A stretch of 64,000 nt of DNA from Planctomycetaceae bacterium (lineage in GTDB: Bacteria; Planctomycetota; Phycisphaerae; SM23-33), in the NCBI GenBank assembly GCA_039680605.1, contig JBDKTA010000009.1, positions 1 through 64,000 on the forward strand. The letters are read 5' to 3'. Of the stretch, positions 25,487-34,284 are shown in pieces (position 1 is the first letter of the stretch; each line of letters starts with the position of its first letter). Below the pieces are notes generated by a model that was given only the letters and a program-made list of their open reading frames with translations, was not told where the DNA came from and did no database searches. The position numbers were made by a program, and so were the translations under genes.

Positions 25487-26083
25487 CTATCCCAAGACAG
25501 GCTTACTGCGTTGTCTGCAGTCCCTGATAATCTCTTCCAGATGTTCAAGGACGTGCTTCCTTACTTCCTCACTATCCTCATCCTTAAGGGACGCCCATTT
25601 CTCACCCAGAATCACGCTGAGCAGCTTACGAAGGGCGGGCTTATCCAGCAACCTGAACGTTTCGTCAACCTCGGATGCTCGGCACGAGCTGCCGATTGCC
25701 AGGGCAATATCTTGCCTTGAATCGCTTCTGAAGGCCTCGAGCAGGAACGGAAATGCCGCAGGGTCGCCGATCTCGCCCAGCGCTCTGGCAATCGCTGATG
25801 AAAGCTTGGCTTTTGGGGTGTGTGCTGCTATTAAAGCCGGCACAATACCCGCGCCTGCAGCCAGAACTTGTCCACGATATGGATTTGGAAAATCGGCTGA
25901 GTTCTTGGGAGGCTGCCAGTTGACATAGTTGCTGACCAATTCTGCTGTCGTCGGGACTGACGACGCGGTTGCGGGTCTTCTACCTGAGCACGAAGTGGCA
26001 GCAACGGCGCCCATCGCCGCAAACAGCGCCAGCAGCAGGGTAGAGCATAGAATGCGCGTTCTAGAAGCGAGTTTAGATTTCAT
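25487..26083 (-). CDS. Exported HEAT-like repeat protein
   Basis: A 198-aa protein. A basic/hydrophobic N-terminus ends at VAATSC (about residue 32), which could be a weak lipobox or a normal signal-peptide end. The mature part is helical: AGIVPALIAAHTPKAKLSSAIARALGEIGDPAAFPFLLEAFR is in pieces a HEAT/PBS-lyase repeat, followed by a charged C-terminus (EKWASLKDEDSEEVRKHV). Function unknown. I chose the ATG at 26083 over an open frame to 26164 because AAGGGA lies 8 nt upstream. It is 23 bp upstream of the ankyrin gene on the same strand; both look like protein-binding scaffolds. Confidence 0.7.
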   Translation of the reverse strand: MKSKLASRTRILCSTLLLALFAAMGAVAATSCSGRRPATASSVPTTAELVSNYVNWQPPKNSADFPNPYRGQVLAAGAGIVPALIAAHTPKAKLSSAIARALGEIGDPAAFPFLLEAFRSDSRQDIALAIGSSCRASEVDETFRLLDKPALRKLLSVILGEKWASLKDEDSEEVRKHVLEHLEEIIRDCRQRSKPVLG

Positions 26084-26293
26084 TGCCGCGTCCCTTCGCC
26101 TGCCGACTCGGCGGGTGTATAGCTTTGACGCGCAGAAGGCATTCGAGTTCCTTTCGTGCGGCAATCTTTGACGAAGTGCAGAATCAGATTGCCTATCCGT
26201 GTCATTGGGACCGATAATGACGCCACGGATTTCTGGGTAATGTCGAATCCCTGCTGGTCAGACGAGATGATTTCACTGTAGAGGAGCAACGCG

Positions 26294-27271
26294 ATGTCCA
26301 TTTCCGTTACCGGTCCGGTCGGGCAGGCGATCGATCGCGCGCGGCTCATGACGTTTCGGCCGTTCGATATCTCCCGTTGGTTTGTGCTGGGCTTCGTCGC
26401 CTGGCTGTCGACTCTGGGGGAAGGCGGTGTCAACTTCAACTTCTCGGGCCCGGGCGAATGGGGTGGCGATGGAGGCGGGACAGCATTTGACGAAGTCGGC
26501 AACTGGATCTCGGCCAACCTGACATGGGTCATCGTACTGGCCGCGATTGCAATGGTCTTGGTTCTGGCAGTCGCCCTGGCGATCTCCTGGCTCAAGAGCC
26601 GGGCGACATTCATGTTCATCGACAACATCGCCTGCAACCACACCCCTGCACAGATCGCCCGGCCGTGGCGGGCATTCCGCGCCCAGGGCAACAGCCTGTT
26701 GCTCTTCTGGCTGTGCCTGGCACTCATCGCAACGGCGGCCGTGCTGGTCATCGCCGCGCTGTGCTTTCTGATCTGTCTCCCGGACATCCACCGGCGGGAA
26801 TTCGGCGGCTCGGCCATCGTGGCGATCCTCGTTGGCGTGGTGCTTCTCCTGGCTGTCTTCTTCATCGTCGCCGTGATCTCGGCCTGCACGAGCAACTTTG
26901 TCGTCCCCCTGATGTACCTGCGCCGCTCGAGCACTTTGACGGCATGGCGGGAGTTCCGCCTCACGATGCTCCCGGGCAACGCCGGGGCGATCGTGCTTTT
27001 CTTCCTGATGAAGATCGCTATGGCAATGGCGGTCGGGATCATCTCGCTGGTGGCCGGCTGCCTCACCTGTTGCCTGGGCTTCCTGCCGTACCTCAGCGCC
27101 GTCCTGACGCTGCCGCTGCACATCTTTCTGCGGGCCTATTCGCTTTACTTCGTTCAACAGTTCGGCCCCGGCTACAACATCATAAGCGAGCCTCCCGCGG
27201 CCGGCTTTTCCCCCCCACCCCCCGGCCAGCCGACCGCGCCCCCGACCCTGCCGCCGCCATCGAAATGGTAG
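26294..27271 (+). CDS. Polytopic membrane protein, unknown function
   Basis: A 325-aa inner-membrane protein. It starts with a conserved-looking amphipathic segment (AIDRARLMTFRPFDISRW), then hydrophobic helices near residues 32-45, 76-97, 135-155, 173-200 and 233-290 (five to seven in all), and a Pro-rich cytoplasmic tail (FSPPPPGQPTAPPTLPPPSKW). A Gly-rich loop (GPGEWGGDGGG) follows the first helix. It is similar in style to DUF4013/glycerophosphodiester-phosphodiesterase membrane-domain proteins, but I cannot confirm a family. GAGGAGCAA lies upstream of the ATG. It is divergent from the HEAT-like gene with 210 bp between. Confidence 0.75.
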   Translation: MSISVTGPVGQAIDRARLMTFRPFDISRWFVLGFVAWLSTLGEGGVNFNFSGPGEWGGDGGGTAFDEVGNWISANLTWVIVLAAIAMVLVLAVALAISWLKSRATFMFIDNIACNHTPAQIARPWRAFRAQGNSLLLFWLCLALIATAAVLVIAALCFLICLPDIHRREFGGSAIVAILVGVVLLLAVFFIVAVISACTSNFVVPLMYLRRSSTLTAWREFRLTMLPGNAGAIVLFFLMKIAMAMAVGIISLVAGCLTCCLGFLPYLSAVLTLPLHIFLRAYSLYFVQQFGPGYNIISEPPAAGFSPPPPGQPTAPPTLPPPSKW

Positions 27272-27386
27272 GGCCAACGCAGACAGGAACTCGTGCGAAG
27301 CAAGCTCCGCCGCCAACGCGGCACTTTGGCGGCGGGTCCGGCCGGCGGAGTATCGACAACAGCGGCGCCCCGCAGACCTCGCCCCC

Positions 27387-28070
27387 TTATCTTCTTAACG
27401 AGTCATCAGGGCCATCGGAAGGGAAAACCAGTTCTCGTATTTCGCGGACTATTCGTCCGGCCAGACGGCCCAGCAGGTAGAAGAACCCACCGGGCACCTG
27501 CCAACGCTTGTATGGCTTGCCGGGCGGGCCCAAGGCGACCGCGACATCCCCGCAAGGGTTCGATGCATCATACGGCCAGATTCTGCCACGGACCCTGACG
27601 CTGTAGCGAGCATCAACGCCCACACCATAGATGTTGCAGAATAACTCTGTAGCAATTTGTGCCGCACGTTCGGGGCCTTCATCACACTGGCATACAAGCC
27701 TGTCGACAAATGTGCCGTCTACCACATGAAAAGCACAGGCGATTCCCTTGTGTTGCAGGCGCTCCAGGAAACCTTGTGAATGTGGACTAACGGACCTGGC
27801 ATCATCCGCAATTACCATCAGTCGTATCCGAGGGGGGCCGAAGGCAAATTCTTTGCGCAGTCTCACTGCCTTCCCGGTAGTTTTCTCTGAAATAATCATT
27901 TCCGAACCGGACTCGCCTCTCTTGGCCAATTCCCCGAAATGTGCCGCAAACTCGTCGGGTTTAACGCCCGTGTATATCAGAGGATGTAGCCTTTCGACGA
28001 TATGCCAGAAGAGGCTATGGAGCGCCATGCATGCAACAATGACTGCCAGAATCAGGACTACTTCCATCAT
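27387..28070 (-). CDS. Single-TM protein, unknown function
   Basis: A 227-aa protein with one N-terminal transmembrane helix (MEVVLILAVIVACMALHSLFW) and a soluble domain. Notable segments are RIRLMVIADDARSVSP, FLERLQHKGIACAFHVVDG and a Cys pair region (LVCQCDEGPERA). A C-terminal amphipathic stretch (FFYLLGRLAGRIVREIREL) might lie on the membrane. I recognise no family. It converges with the membrane protein gene at 26294; the 115 bp between them hold nothing I can name. Confidence 0.65.
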   Translation of the reverse strand: MMEVVLILAVIVACMALHSLFWHIVERLHPLIYTGVKPDEFAAHFGELAKRGESGSEMIISEKTTGKAVRLRKEFAFGPPRIRLMVIADDARSVSPHSQGFLERLQHKGIACAFHVVDGTFVDRLVCQCDEGPERAAQIATELFCNIYGVGVDARYSVRVRGRIWPYDASNPCGDVAVALGPPGKPYKRWQVPGGFFYLLGRLAGRIVREIRELVFPSDGPDDSLRR

Positions 28071-28127
28071 GCTGGTCCTCAGCTAGTTTCTGGATCCCAC
28101 GCTCGTGGAAGCAAAGGAACTCTTCCG

Positions 28128-29375
28128 CTATACCGCCGTCAGCGCCGGGCCGTCGAGGTCGATCGCTACTACCGTGTCGGGCGACAGGCGGTCGCGTTCG
28201 CTTACGGTGACGCGGAGGGTGTCGCCGGCGGTGCTTACGTCGACGCTGGCGGCTGTCAGGCTCGTCGCGGCGGTGATCTTGTGTTTCGGGGCCGGCAGGG
28301 TCAGCGTGTTCTCCGGCCAATCGAGAATGTGCAGGTAAATGCGGTTGCCCTTGCAAGTGGCGCAGCCCCACCCGGCCGGGGCGTACGGGCCGCCCATTGT
28401 GGCGTAGATGCTATCGCCGGCCTGCTGGAGAAAGCGGCCGACCTCGGCAAGGCGGTCGACTTTGCGCTGCTCGATATCGCCGTCGGGGCCTGGGTCGAGG
28501 TTGAGCAGCAGGTTGCCGCCGCGCCCGGCCGTTCCCGCTAGCAGGTGGATGACGCCCCGCAGAGTTCGCATGTCCCATCCGGGGCGATAGCCCCACGAAC
28601 CGGTCAGCGTGTCACAGCGTTCCCACGGGCGGGAGTTATCAAACTGCCCTTCATGGCACTCGAAGGTGGCGTAGTCGCCCTCCCAGCCGCTGCGGGGGTT
28701 GATCACGACATCCGGCTGGAGGTCGCGCACCATGCGGTTGAGCTTGAGCGGCTCCCACAGCCACGCCGCGTCGCTATCGTCCTCGGGGGGCTTGCCGGTG
28801 TTCCAGCCGCCGTGGGCCAGCCAGCCCCCGTCGTACCAGAGCACGTCGATCTTGCCGTAGTTGCTCATCAACTCGCGGACCTGCGTGTAGCACTGCTGCT
28901 TCATCGCCTCGGCGCTGGCGCGGTACATCGTCGGGAAGAAGTACCCCGGGAACCGCCAGTCCATCGGCGAGTAATAGATGCCCACGCCCAGCCCCGCCTC
29001 GCGGCATGCCTGGACGTACGCGGCGATGAAGTCGCGACCGGCGGCGGTCTTGACCGAGTTGAAGTCGCCGGCCTGGGTGTCGAAGAGGCTGAACCCGTCG
29101 TGATGGCGGGCAGTGAGGACCATGTACTTCATGCCGGCGTTTTTCGCCGCGGCGGCCCACGCCGCCGGGTCGAACTTGCGCGGGTTGAACTGGCCGGCGA
29201 GTTTGGCGTATTCGTCCTTGTCGATGCGTTCGTGGAACATGGCCCACTCGCCGCGCCCGAGGATCGAGTACAGCCCCCAGTGCAGGAACATGCCGAACTT
29301 GGCATCGCGCCACCACTGCAGCTTCTCGACAGGCAGCTTGAGGGAATCGTCTACGATTTTGTCACCGGTGGCCAT
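28128..29375 (-). CDS. Alpha-L-fucosidase (GH29)
   Basis: Retaining exo-fucosidase releasing L-fucose from glycans. At 415 aa it covers the GH29 catalytic domain plus a short C-terminal beta domain. Signatures: KFGMFLHWGLYS (residues 26-37), ARHHDGFSLFDT (89-100) and KIDVLWYDGGW with predicted nucleophile Asp182. There is no signal peptide, so it is probably cytoplasmic, acting on imported oligosaccharides. I chose the ATG at 29375 because GGAGA precedes it; the open frame to 29456 translates the tandem repeat and is not part of the protein. The neighbouring MBL-fold gene lies upstream on the same strand. Confidence 0.92.
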   Translation of the reverse strand: MATGDKIVDDSLKLPVEKLQWWRDAKFGMFLHWGLYSILGRGEWAMFHERIDKDEYAKLAGQFNPRKFDPAAWAAAAKNAGMKYMVLTARHHDGFSLFDTQAGDFNSVKTAAGRDFIAAYVQACREAGLGVGIYYSPMDWRFPGYFFPTMYRASAEAMKQQCYTQVRELMSNYGKIDVLWYDGGWLAHGGWNTGKPPEDDSDAAWLWEPLKLNRMVRDLQPDVVINPRSGWEGDYATFECHEGQFDNSRPWERCDTLTGSWGYRPGWDMRTLRGVIHLLAGTAGRGGNLLLNLDPGPDGDIEQRKVDRLAEVGRFLQQAGDSIYATMGGPYAPAGWGCATCKGNRIYLHILDWPENTLTLPAPKHKITAATSLTAASVDVSTAGDTLRVTVSERDRLSPDTVVAIDLDGPALTAV

Positions 29376-29406
29376 GGTTTCTCTCCAAGAAGTGCGGGCA
29401 TTATCC

Positions 29407-29756
29407 ATTTCCAATTTCCAATTGGCAATTTCCAATTTGAGGACAGGCCAGCACATAACAAGTGTGAGCGTTCCTCCCGATCAAATTGGAAATTGAAAAT
29501 CGGAAATTGGAAATGCTTTTGGCCGATTTCCAATTTCCAATTGGCAATTTCCAATTTGAAGACAGGCCAGCACACAACACGTGCGAGCGTTCCTCCCCGT
29601 CTAATTGGAAATTGAAAATCGGAAATTGGAAATGCTTTTGGCCGATTTCCAATTTCCAATTGGCAATTTCCAATTTGAAGACAGGCCAGCACACAACACG
29701 TGCGAGCGATCCTTCCCGTCAAATTGGAAATTGAAAATCGGAAATTGGAAATGCTT
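29407..29756. repeat. Three tandem copies of a 119-bp hairpin element
   Basis: Units start at 29407, 29526 and 29645. Each has an about 32-nt left arm of ATTTCCAATTTCCAATTGGC-type sequence, an about 45-nt middle containing GACAGGCCAGCACA and CGTTCCTCCC, and an inverted right arm (AAATTGGAAATTGAAAATCG onward). Each unit can therefore form one long imperfect stem. The third copy runs to the stop codon of the MBL gene at 29757. A solo left arm lies at 49946-49977. All six frames give repetitive pseudo-peptides (NWKLKIGNWK), so no protein is called. Confidence 0.9.
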
Positions 29757-30518
29757 TCACAGCACCCCGCGCCGGGCGGACGAGATGACTTTCTCGACGC
29801 TGTCGGCGTGTTTCCACTGCAGGAAGCGCCACCAGTCGTGCATGTCGAGCGGGGCGGCCATGCGCGCCCGCAGGGCGTCGTCGTCTTCGCCGGCGGCGAT
29901 GCCGGCCTTGGCCTGCTGCTGCAACCACTGGAAATACTCGCACCAGCGCCGCAGGTGCTGCACGCTGCACATCGGCCCGTGGCCGGGCACGATGGCCTGG
30001 GCGTTCATATCGATCAGGCGGCCGTACGTCGACAGCAGCAGATCGCTCGTTTCGCGTCTGAGCCGCCGCGTCAGGGGGATCAGCCCCCAGCCGAAGATGT
30101 CGCCGGTGGCCAGCACGCCGTCGGGCTCGACCAGCACGACGCAGTCCTCATCGGTGTGGCATCCGGCCAGGGGCAACATGCGCACCCGTCGGCCGGGGCC
30201 TTCGAACGTCAAGCCCTGCGGGGGAATGGTCGTCGTGTGACGATTGACGATCGTCGCTCCCGCCGCGGCGAAGGCCTCGTTGAGGGCCACGTGATCGTAA
30301 TGCGTGTGCGTGTTGAGGACGTGCGAGATCTTTCTGTCGCCGGTGCTGGCGGCGATGGCGGCGAAGACCTCCTTCGCCAGATGCGCTTCCTCCAGCGCGT
30401 CGACGACAATGATCGATTCGCCCGTGTCGATCCACGTCAGATTGTCCACCGCCAGGCGCACCCACACGCCTTCACTGATGCGCTGCACGGTCGGCGTCAA
30501 AGCCGGATCGATGTCCAT
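29757..30518 (-). CDS. MBL-fold metallo-hydrolase
   Basis: A 253-aa metallo-beta-lactamase-fold protein. THTHYDHVAL gives the HxHxDH metal motif (His71, His73, Asp75, His76). CHTDEDCVVLVE, the GDIFGW segment (third ligand region) and VPGHGPM provide the remaining ligands. No signal peptide is present. The substrate is unknown: the family includes lactonases, thioesterases, glyoxalases and nucleases. An extended helical C-terminus (QWLQQQAKAGIAAGEDD...) is separate from the core. It sits directly upstream of the tandem repeat and the fucosidase gene. Confidence 0.88.
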   Translation of the reverse strand: MDIDPALTPTVQRISEGVWVRLAVDNLTWIDTGESIIVVDALEEAHLAKEVFAAIAASTGDRKISHVLNTHTHYDHVALNEAFAAAGATIVNRHTTTIPPQGLTFEGPGRRVRMLPLAGCHTDEDCVVLVEPDGVLATGDIFGWGLIPLTRRLRRETSDLLLSTYGRLIDMNAQAIVPGHGPMCSVQHLRRWCEYFQWLQQQAKAGIAAGEDDDALRARMAAPLDMHDWWRFLQWKHADSVEKVISSARRGVL

Positions 30519-30664
30519 TCAGGTCTCTCTGGTCCGCAAGGGTTATCGCGCCGCTTCTATTGTACGCCGATTCGCCCGCGGCCGCGCGTGGCTGGGGCGA
30601 TTTTTGCCGCCGCGGCAGTCGACTCCGCTGGAGTCGCGCCGGCGTATCCGGTAACATTACGGCT

Positions 30665-31981
30665 ATGAAGTACGGGACATTCAGCGGCGGTATCGATCTG
30701 CCTCACGAGAAGTACGCGACGCAGGATTCGCCCATCGCGTCGTGGCCGCATCTCGATCGCCTGCAGGTTCCGCTGGCGCCGTGCGGTCGCGGGGCGGCTG
30801 AATGCATCGTCGAGACCGGTCAGCGTGTGACAGCCGGTCAGCGGATCGCGCGGGCGCTGGACAACACGTCGCTGGACATTTTTTCACCCGCGGCGGCGCA
30901 GGTGACCGGAATCACGACCGTCGACGTCTGCATGGGCGACCGCTTCGTGCCCTCGCCGGCCATCGAGCTGGTGGACGTGGTCGAGCCGCCGCTGCAGGCG
31001 CCGCCGGCGCCGAGCGACTCCTGGCGCAGCGCCTCGTCGGAGTCGCTGCGGCGGCGTCTGGCCGAGGGCGGCCTGACCACCTGCCGCAACCCGCTCGAGC
31101 CGCTGCACCTGTTCATCGACCGCGCGCGGATGTATCGCTGCCGAACGCTGATCGCCAACCTGATGGAGAACCAGCCCTACCTCACCGGCGACCACCGCCT
31201 CATGGTCGAGCACGGCTCGGAGATCCTGACGGGCCTGGTGATCATCGCCCGCGCCATCGAGGCCGGCGATATGATCCTGGCCGCCGACCGGCGATATACC
31301 GACTCCTACAGTCACCTGCTCCCCCTGGCCGAGTCCCTGGGCGTCACGCGCATCGCCCTGCCGCACAAGTACCCCATCGGGGCCGACCGGATCCTCGTCA
31401 AAGTGCTCACGCGCCGCGAGGCCCCGCACGGGTCGTCCCTGATGTGTACCGGCGCCGCGGTCGTCGGCGCCTGGGCGTGCGTGGCGGCGTACCGCTGGGT
31501 CGCCTGCGGGATCAGCCCCACGCACCGCGTCGTCACCGTCAGCGGCGAGCATTCGTCGGCCCACGGCAATTTCCTCCTGCCGCTGGGAACGCGCTGCAGC
31601 GACCTGGGAAACTTCTATCACCACGCCCCGCTGCATGGCGGACCAATGAACGGGTGCCTCTGCCCCGCCCGGGCCGTCGTCACCTGGGCCACCGAGGCGA
31701 TCCTGTCCATCACGCCGGCGCAGGCCCAGCCGGCCAGCCCGTGCATCCGCTGCGGGTGGTGTACCGACTACTGCCCGGCGAGGCTCAACGTGTCGGCCCT
31801 TAACGACGCGTACGAACTGGGATTGCTGGACGAAGCCCGGCGCGATCACGCGACCGCCTGCGTCGAGTGCGGCGTCTGCTCCTATATCTGCCCCGCGCGC
31901 CTGCCCCTGACCGAACGGGTGCGGCAGCTTAAACGGGCGATTCACCCCGGACCGGCCGTGGCGGCCGTGGTGGGCGAATGA
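30665..31981 (+). CDS. rnfC: RnfC/NqrA-like electron transport subunit
   Basis: Peripheral subunit of the Rnf ion-translocating ferredoxin:NAD+ oxidoreductase, or a related complex. At 438 aa it has the RnfC N-terminal signature (TFSGGIDLPHEK), a barrel-sandwich segment with VETGQRVTAGQRIA, an NADH/FMN-binding region (YPIGADRILVKVLT..., VVTVSGE), and two 4Fe-4S motifs: CIRCGWCTDYCP (Cys360, 363, 366, 370) and CVECGVCSYICP (Cys399, 402, 405, 409). The start ATG at 30665 has no strong Shine-Dalgarno. Its stop overlaps rnfD by 4 bp. Confidence 0.88.
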   Translation: MKYGTFSGGIDLPHEKYATQDSPIASWPHLDRLQVPLAPCGRGAAECIVETGQRVTAGQRIARALDNTSLDIFSPAAAQVTGITTVDVCMGDRFVPSPAIELVDVVEPPLQAPPAPSDSWRSASSESLRRRLAEGGLTTCRNPLEPLHLFIDRARMYRCRTLIANLMENQPYLTGDHRLMVEHGSEILTGLVIIARAIEAGDMILAADRRYTDSYSHLLPLAESLGVTRIALPHKYPIGADRILVKVLTRREAPHGSSLMCTGAAVVGAWACVAAYRWVACGISPTHRVVTVSGEHSSAHGNFLLPLGTRCSDLGNFYHHAPLHGGPMNGCLCPARAVVTWATEAILSITPAQAQPASPCIRCGWCTDYCPARLNVSALNDAYELGLLDEARRDHATACVECGVCSYICPARLPLTERVRQLKRAIHPGPAVAAVVGE

Positions 31982-33258
31982 CCGAAGCCCCAAGACCCAT
32001 CGACTCGCTGGACCCGCCGCGTCAGGGCGTGACGACGGCGCCGTTTCTGCGCGCCCCCGAGGCGGCGCGGACGATCTTCATCGTGACGCTGGCCGCCGCC
32101 TGCGCGCCGCTGGTGGCGGGGCTGATCCTGTTCGGCTGGTACGCCGCCGTGGTGTCGGCTTTGTGCATCGGCTCGTGCGTGATCCTGGAACGCCTCTACT
32201 ACCGCGTCACGCGAACGCCGGCATTGCTGGGTCGCACGCACGCGTACCTCACCGGCGTGTTGCTGGCGTTGACCATGCCGCCTTTCGTGCCGTGGTACAT
32301 TCCGGTCGTCGCTGCCGCGTTCGCCATTATCGTCGGCAAGGCGATTTTCGGCGGCGTGGGACACTTTCTCTGGCAGCCTGCACTGGTGGGGCGAGTCGCC
32401 GTGGCGGTTATTTTTCTGACCACCCTGACGCCGACGTACTGGCCGATCCTGGCGCGAGACAAACTCCTCAACGGCGACATCCGCGCCGCCCAACGCCTTG
32501 AACGCTCCGATCAATGGTCCACCAGCGTCGCCCCCGACGGCGCCGACGCCTTCAGCATGCGCCCCCCGGCCGACATCCTTGCCGGCCTGACCAGCACCGA
32601 TGACGTTCCTTACAGCGGCTTGGCGAGCATTCACCCCAAGCGGCTGCGCGTGGCCTTGAACACCTCGCCCCAGCAGCACGTGCCGCGGCTGCGCGGAGCC
32701 ATCATGCCCAACCTGCCACCGCTGCGGGAGATGCTTCTGGGGACGCGCCCGGGAGGCATCGGGGAGACCTGCGCGGTTGTCATCCTCGTCGCCGGGGTCT
32801 ACCTGATCTATCGCGGGTACGTGAAATGGCAGTTGCCCCTGGCGTTTATCGCCTCGGCGGCGGCGGTGGTGGCCGTGGCGCCGGTACACCTGGCCACCGG
32901 CTCGGACGGCCATGTCGCCTGGAAGTGGCTGCCGCTGGTTTTTGAAGGCGCCGATACCGGGTTTACGTACGTGCTGTACCAGCTTCTCAGCGGCGAGTTG
33001 CTGCTTGCGGCGATGTTCCTGGCGCCGGAGATGACCTCGCGCCCGGTGACCACCGGGGGGCAGGTCATATTCGGCGTTGGCTGCGGCGTGGCGGCGATGC
33101 TCCTGCGCCTCTACGTCGACCTGCCCGTCCCATGCTATACCGCCATCTTGATCATGAACAGCTTCACGCCCAAGATCGACCGCCTGTGGCGGCCGCACAG
33201 CCTCGGACAGCCCGCGTGGCGCTGGTTCGGGCGAACGCCGCCGGCGTCACGCCCCTGA
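31978..33258 (+). CDS. rnfD: RnfD/NqrB-like membrane subunit
   Basis: A 426-aa integral membrane subunit with about ten hydrophobic helices in two halves (residues 30-165 and 255-400), the RnfD layout. In RnfD/NqrB an FMN is covalently attached to a Thr in a D-x-x-SGAT-type motif; here ADILAGLTST (Thr205) occupies the expected loop position and is a candidate, but it is divergent. The start ATG overlaps the rnfC stop (ATGA), so the two are coupled. No rnfG, rnfE, rnfA or rnfB follows; the next gene is on the other strand. Confidence 0.85.
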   Translation: MTEAPRPIDSLDPPRQGVTTAPFLRAPEAARTIFIVTLAAACAPLVAGLILFGWYAAVVSALCIGSCVILERLYYRVTRTPALLGRTHAYLTGVLLALTMPPFVPWYIPVVAAAFAIIVGKAIFGGVGHFLWQPALVGRVAVAVIFLTTLTPTYWPILARDKLLNGDIRAAQRLERSDQWSTSVAPDGADAFSMRPPADILAGLTSTDDVPYSGLASIHPKRLRVALNTSPQQHVPRLRGAIMPNLPPLREMLLGTRPGGIGETCAVVILVAGVYLIYRGYVKWQLPLAFIASAAAVVAVAPVHLATGSDGHVAWKWLPLVFEGADTGFTYVLYQLLSGELLLAAMFLAPEMTSRPVTTGGQVIFGVGCGVAAMLLRLYVDLPVPCYTAILIMNSFTPKIDRLWRPHSLGQPAWRWFGRTPPASRP

Positions 33259-33283
33259 TGCCGCCCCCAAACGATACAAAGAA

Positions 33284-33308
33284 GCGGACGCTCGCACGAA
33301 ACGTCCGC
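33284..33308 (+). terminator. Hairpin after rnfD, possible terminator
   Basis: A 7-bp GC-rich stem (GCGGACG / CGTCCGC) with an 11-nt loop lies 26 bp after the rnfD stop, followed by a C-rich stretch and only a short T tract (ACTTTTG). It could end the rnfCD transcript, but the T-run is weak. Confidence 0.4.
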
Positions 33309-33343
33309 CTCCCCCCACTTTTGTTGCTTAGCGCCTGACGGAT

Positions 33344-34021
33344 TTACCTGTGCTGGAATATCCCAAGCAGGCTTGAAGCCACTGCCGTGCCGCTGAGAAT
33401 TAAGGCGGCCCCCAGCGCCAGAAACGCCGAGAGGCAGAGGACCGTCACATTGCCTACTCCCACCAGCGCCAGAATTCCCAGGACGATCACGCCCAGCCCC
33501 ACCAGCAAGCGCACGCTCGTCGCGCCGCCCATGGCCAGGGTCTCCAGCTCATGCAGCGGCATGTTGACGCTCCTTTCGCTCTCGGGCGCGGCCAGGGTGC
33601 GGACCTTTTCTGTCGCTGCTGCGCCGACGGCAAGGGCACAGCCGAACAGCAAGACCGCCACGGGCATCAGGATAGCCGGCGCGATTCCCAGCAGCGACAG
33701 GATGCCAAAGACAATCCCGCCGACTCCAGCGAAGAACTCGACCGACATTCCCCCGCCAACGGCTGCCAGATCCTCTGATTTGCCGCCCAGAAATCCGGCT
33801 ACGCGTGCGTAGCGTGCGGCAATGGCCCCGCCCTCAAACAGGAACGCGCCGGCAACCGTCAATGCCGCAATGGGCAACAACAGTTCAGGATATAAACCAG
33901 CCAGAGCGATGATGCTCAGAACGATGGCCGCCACTGCGGCTATAGCTTCCCCCAGTGAGCCTCCCGCCATTATCCCAATCGCCTTTTCGTGGCGAATGGG
34001 TTCACGTCCTACAGTAGTCAT
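33344..34021 (-). CDS. Membrane protein with three tandem two-helix repeats
   Basis: A 225-aa inner-membrane protein. It contains three similar modules of about 55-60 residues, each opening with a Gly-rich start (GGSLGEAI, GGGMSVEF, GGATSVRL) followed by two hydrophobic helices, such as AIVLSIIALAGLYP, GIVFGILSLLGIAP and VIVLGILALVGVG. The two loops between modules are polar. The six-helix triplication is seen directly; function is unknown, perhaps a stress- or envelope-related small membrane protein. It is convergent with rnfD. Confidence 0.78.
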   Translation of the reverse strand: MTTVGREPIRHEKAIGIMAGGSLGEAIAAVAAIVLSIIALAGLYPELLLPIAALTVAGAFLFEGGAIAARYARVAGFLGGKSEDLAAVGGGMSVEFFAGVGGIVFGILSLLGIAPAILMPVAVLLFGCALAVGAAATEKVRTLAAPESERSVNMPLHELETLAMGGATSVRLLVGLGVIVLGILALVGVGNVTVLCLSAFLALGAALILSGTAVASSLLGIFQHR

Positions 34022-34175
34022 TTTTCACCGTGCCTTTCTTCGCGTGCGCATTGCGCGACGCAAGTTCTTTTACACACCATGCTAGGAACGCGATCGTCTA
34101 ACCGCCAATAAGACGCGAATTGCTTCTTCCCTGCGACTTCCGGCAGGGTGGTCTGGGGGATCTTCTTAAGACATG

Positions 34176-34203
34176 AAAAAAGGCCAGCCTTTAAGCTGGC
34201 CCT
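34176..34203 (-). terminator. Rho-independent terminator of tRNA-Asp
   Basis: On the minus strand GGCCAGC-TTAAAG-GCTGGCC is followed by TTTTTT, directly downstream of the tRNA 3' end. It is a classical intrinsic terminator with a 7-bp stem and a T6 tail. Confidence 0.88.
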
Positions 34204-34210
34204 TTTCGAC

Positions 34211-34284
34211 CGAGGCCGACGGGATTCGAACCCGCAACCACCGGCGTGACAAGCCGGTACTCTAACCAATTGAGCTACGGCCCC
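34211..34284 (-). tRNA. tRNA-Asp (anticodon GUC)
   Basis: The minus strand gives a full cloverleaf of 74 nt. The 7-bp acceptor stem is GGGGCCG with CGGCCTC and discriminator G; the D-arm contains AGCTCAATTGGTTAGAGT; the anticodon stem CCGGC/GCCGG encloses loop TTGTCAC with anticodon GTC; the T-arm contains GGTTCGAATCC. CCA is not encoded. An intrinsic terminator follows. GUN-anticodon tRNAs such as this one are substrates for queuosine modification, and queG and folE lie 0.9-2.5 kb away. Confidence 0.97.

Noticed and set aside
28128-29456. N-terminally extended alpha-L-fucosidase
   Set aside because: The extra residues (KLEIANWKLEMDN) translate the AATTGGAAATT repeat; a good start is at 29375.
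29401-29756. CRISPR array
   Set aside because: The units are long (119 bp) and nearly identical throughout, with no unique spacers and no cas genes nearby.
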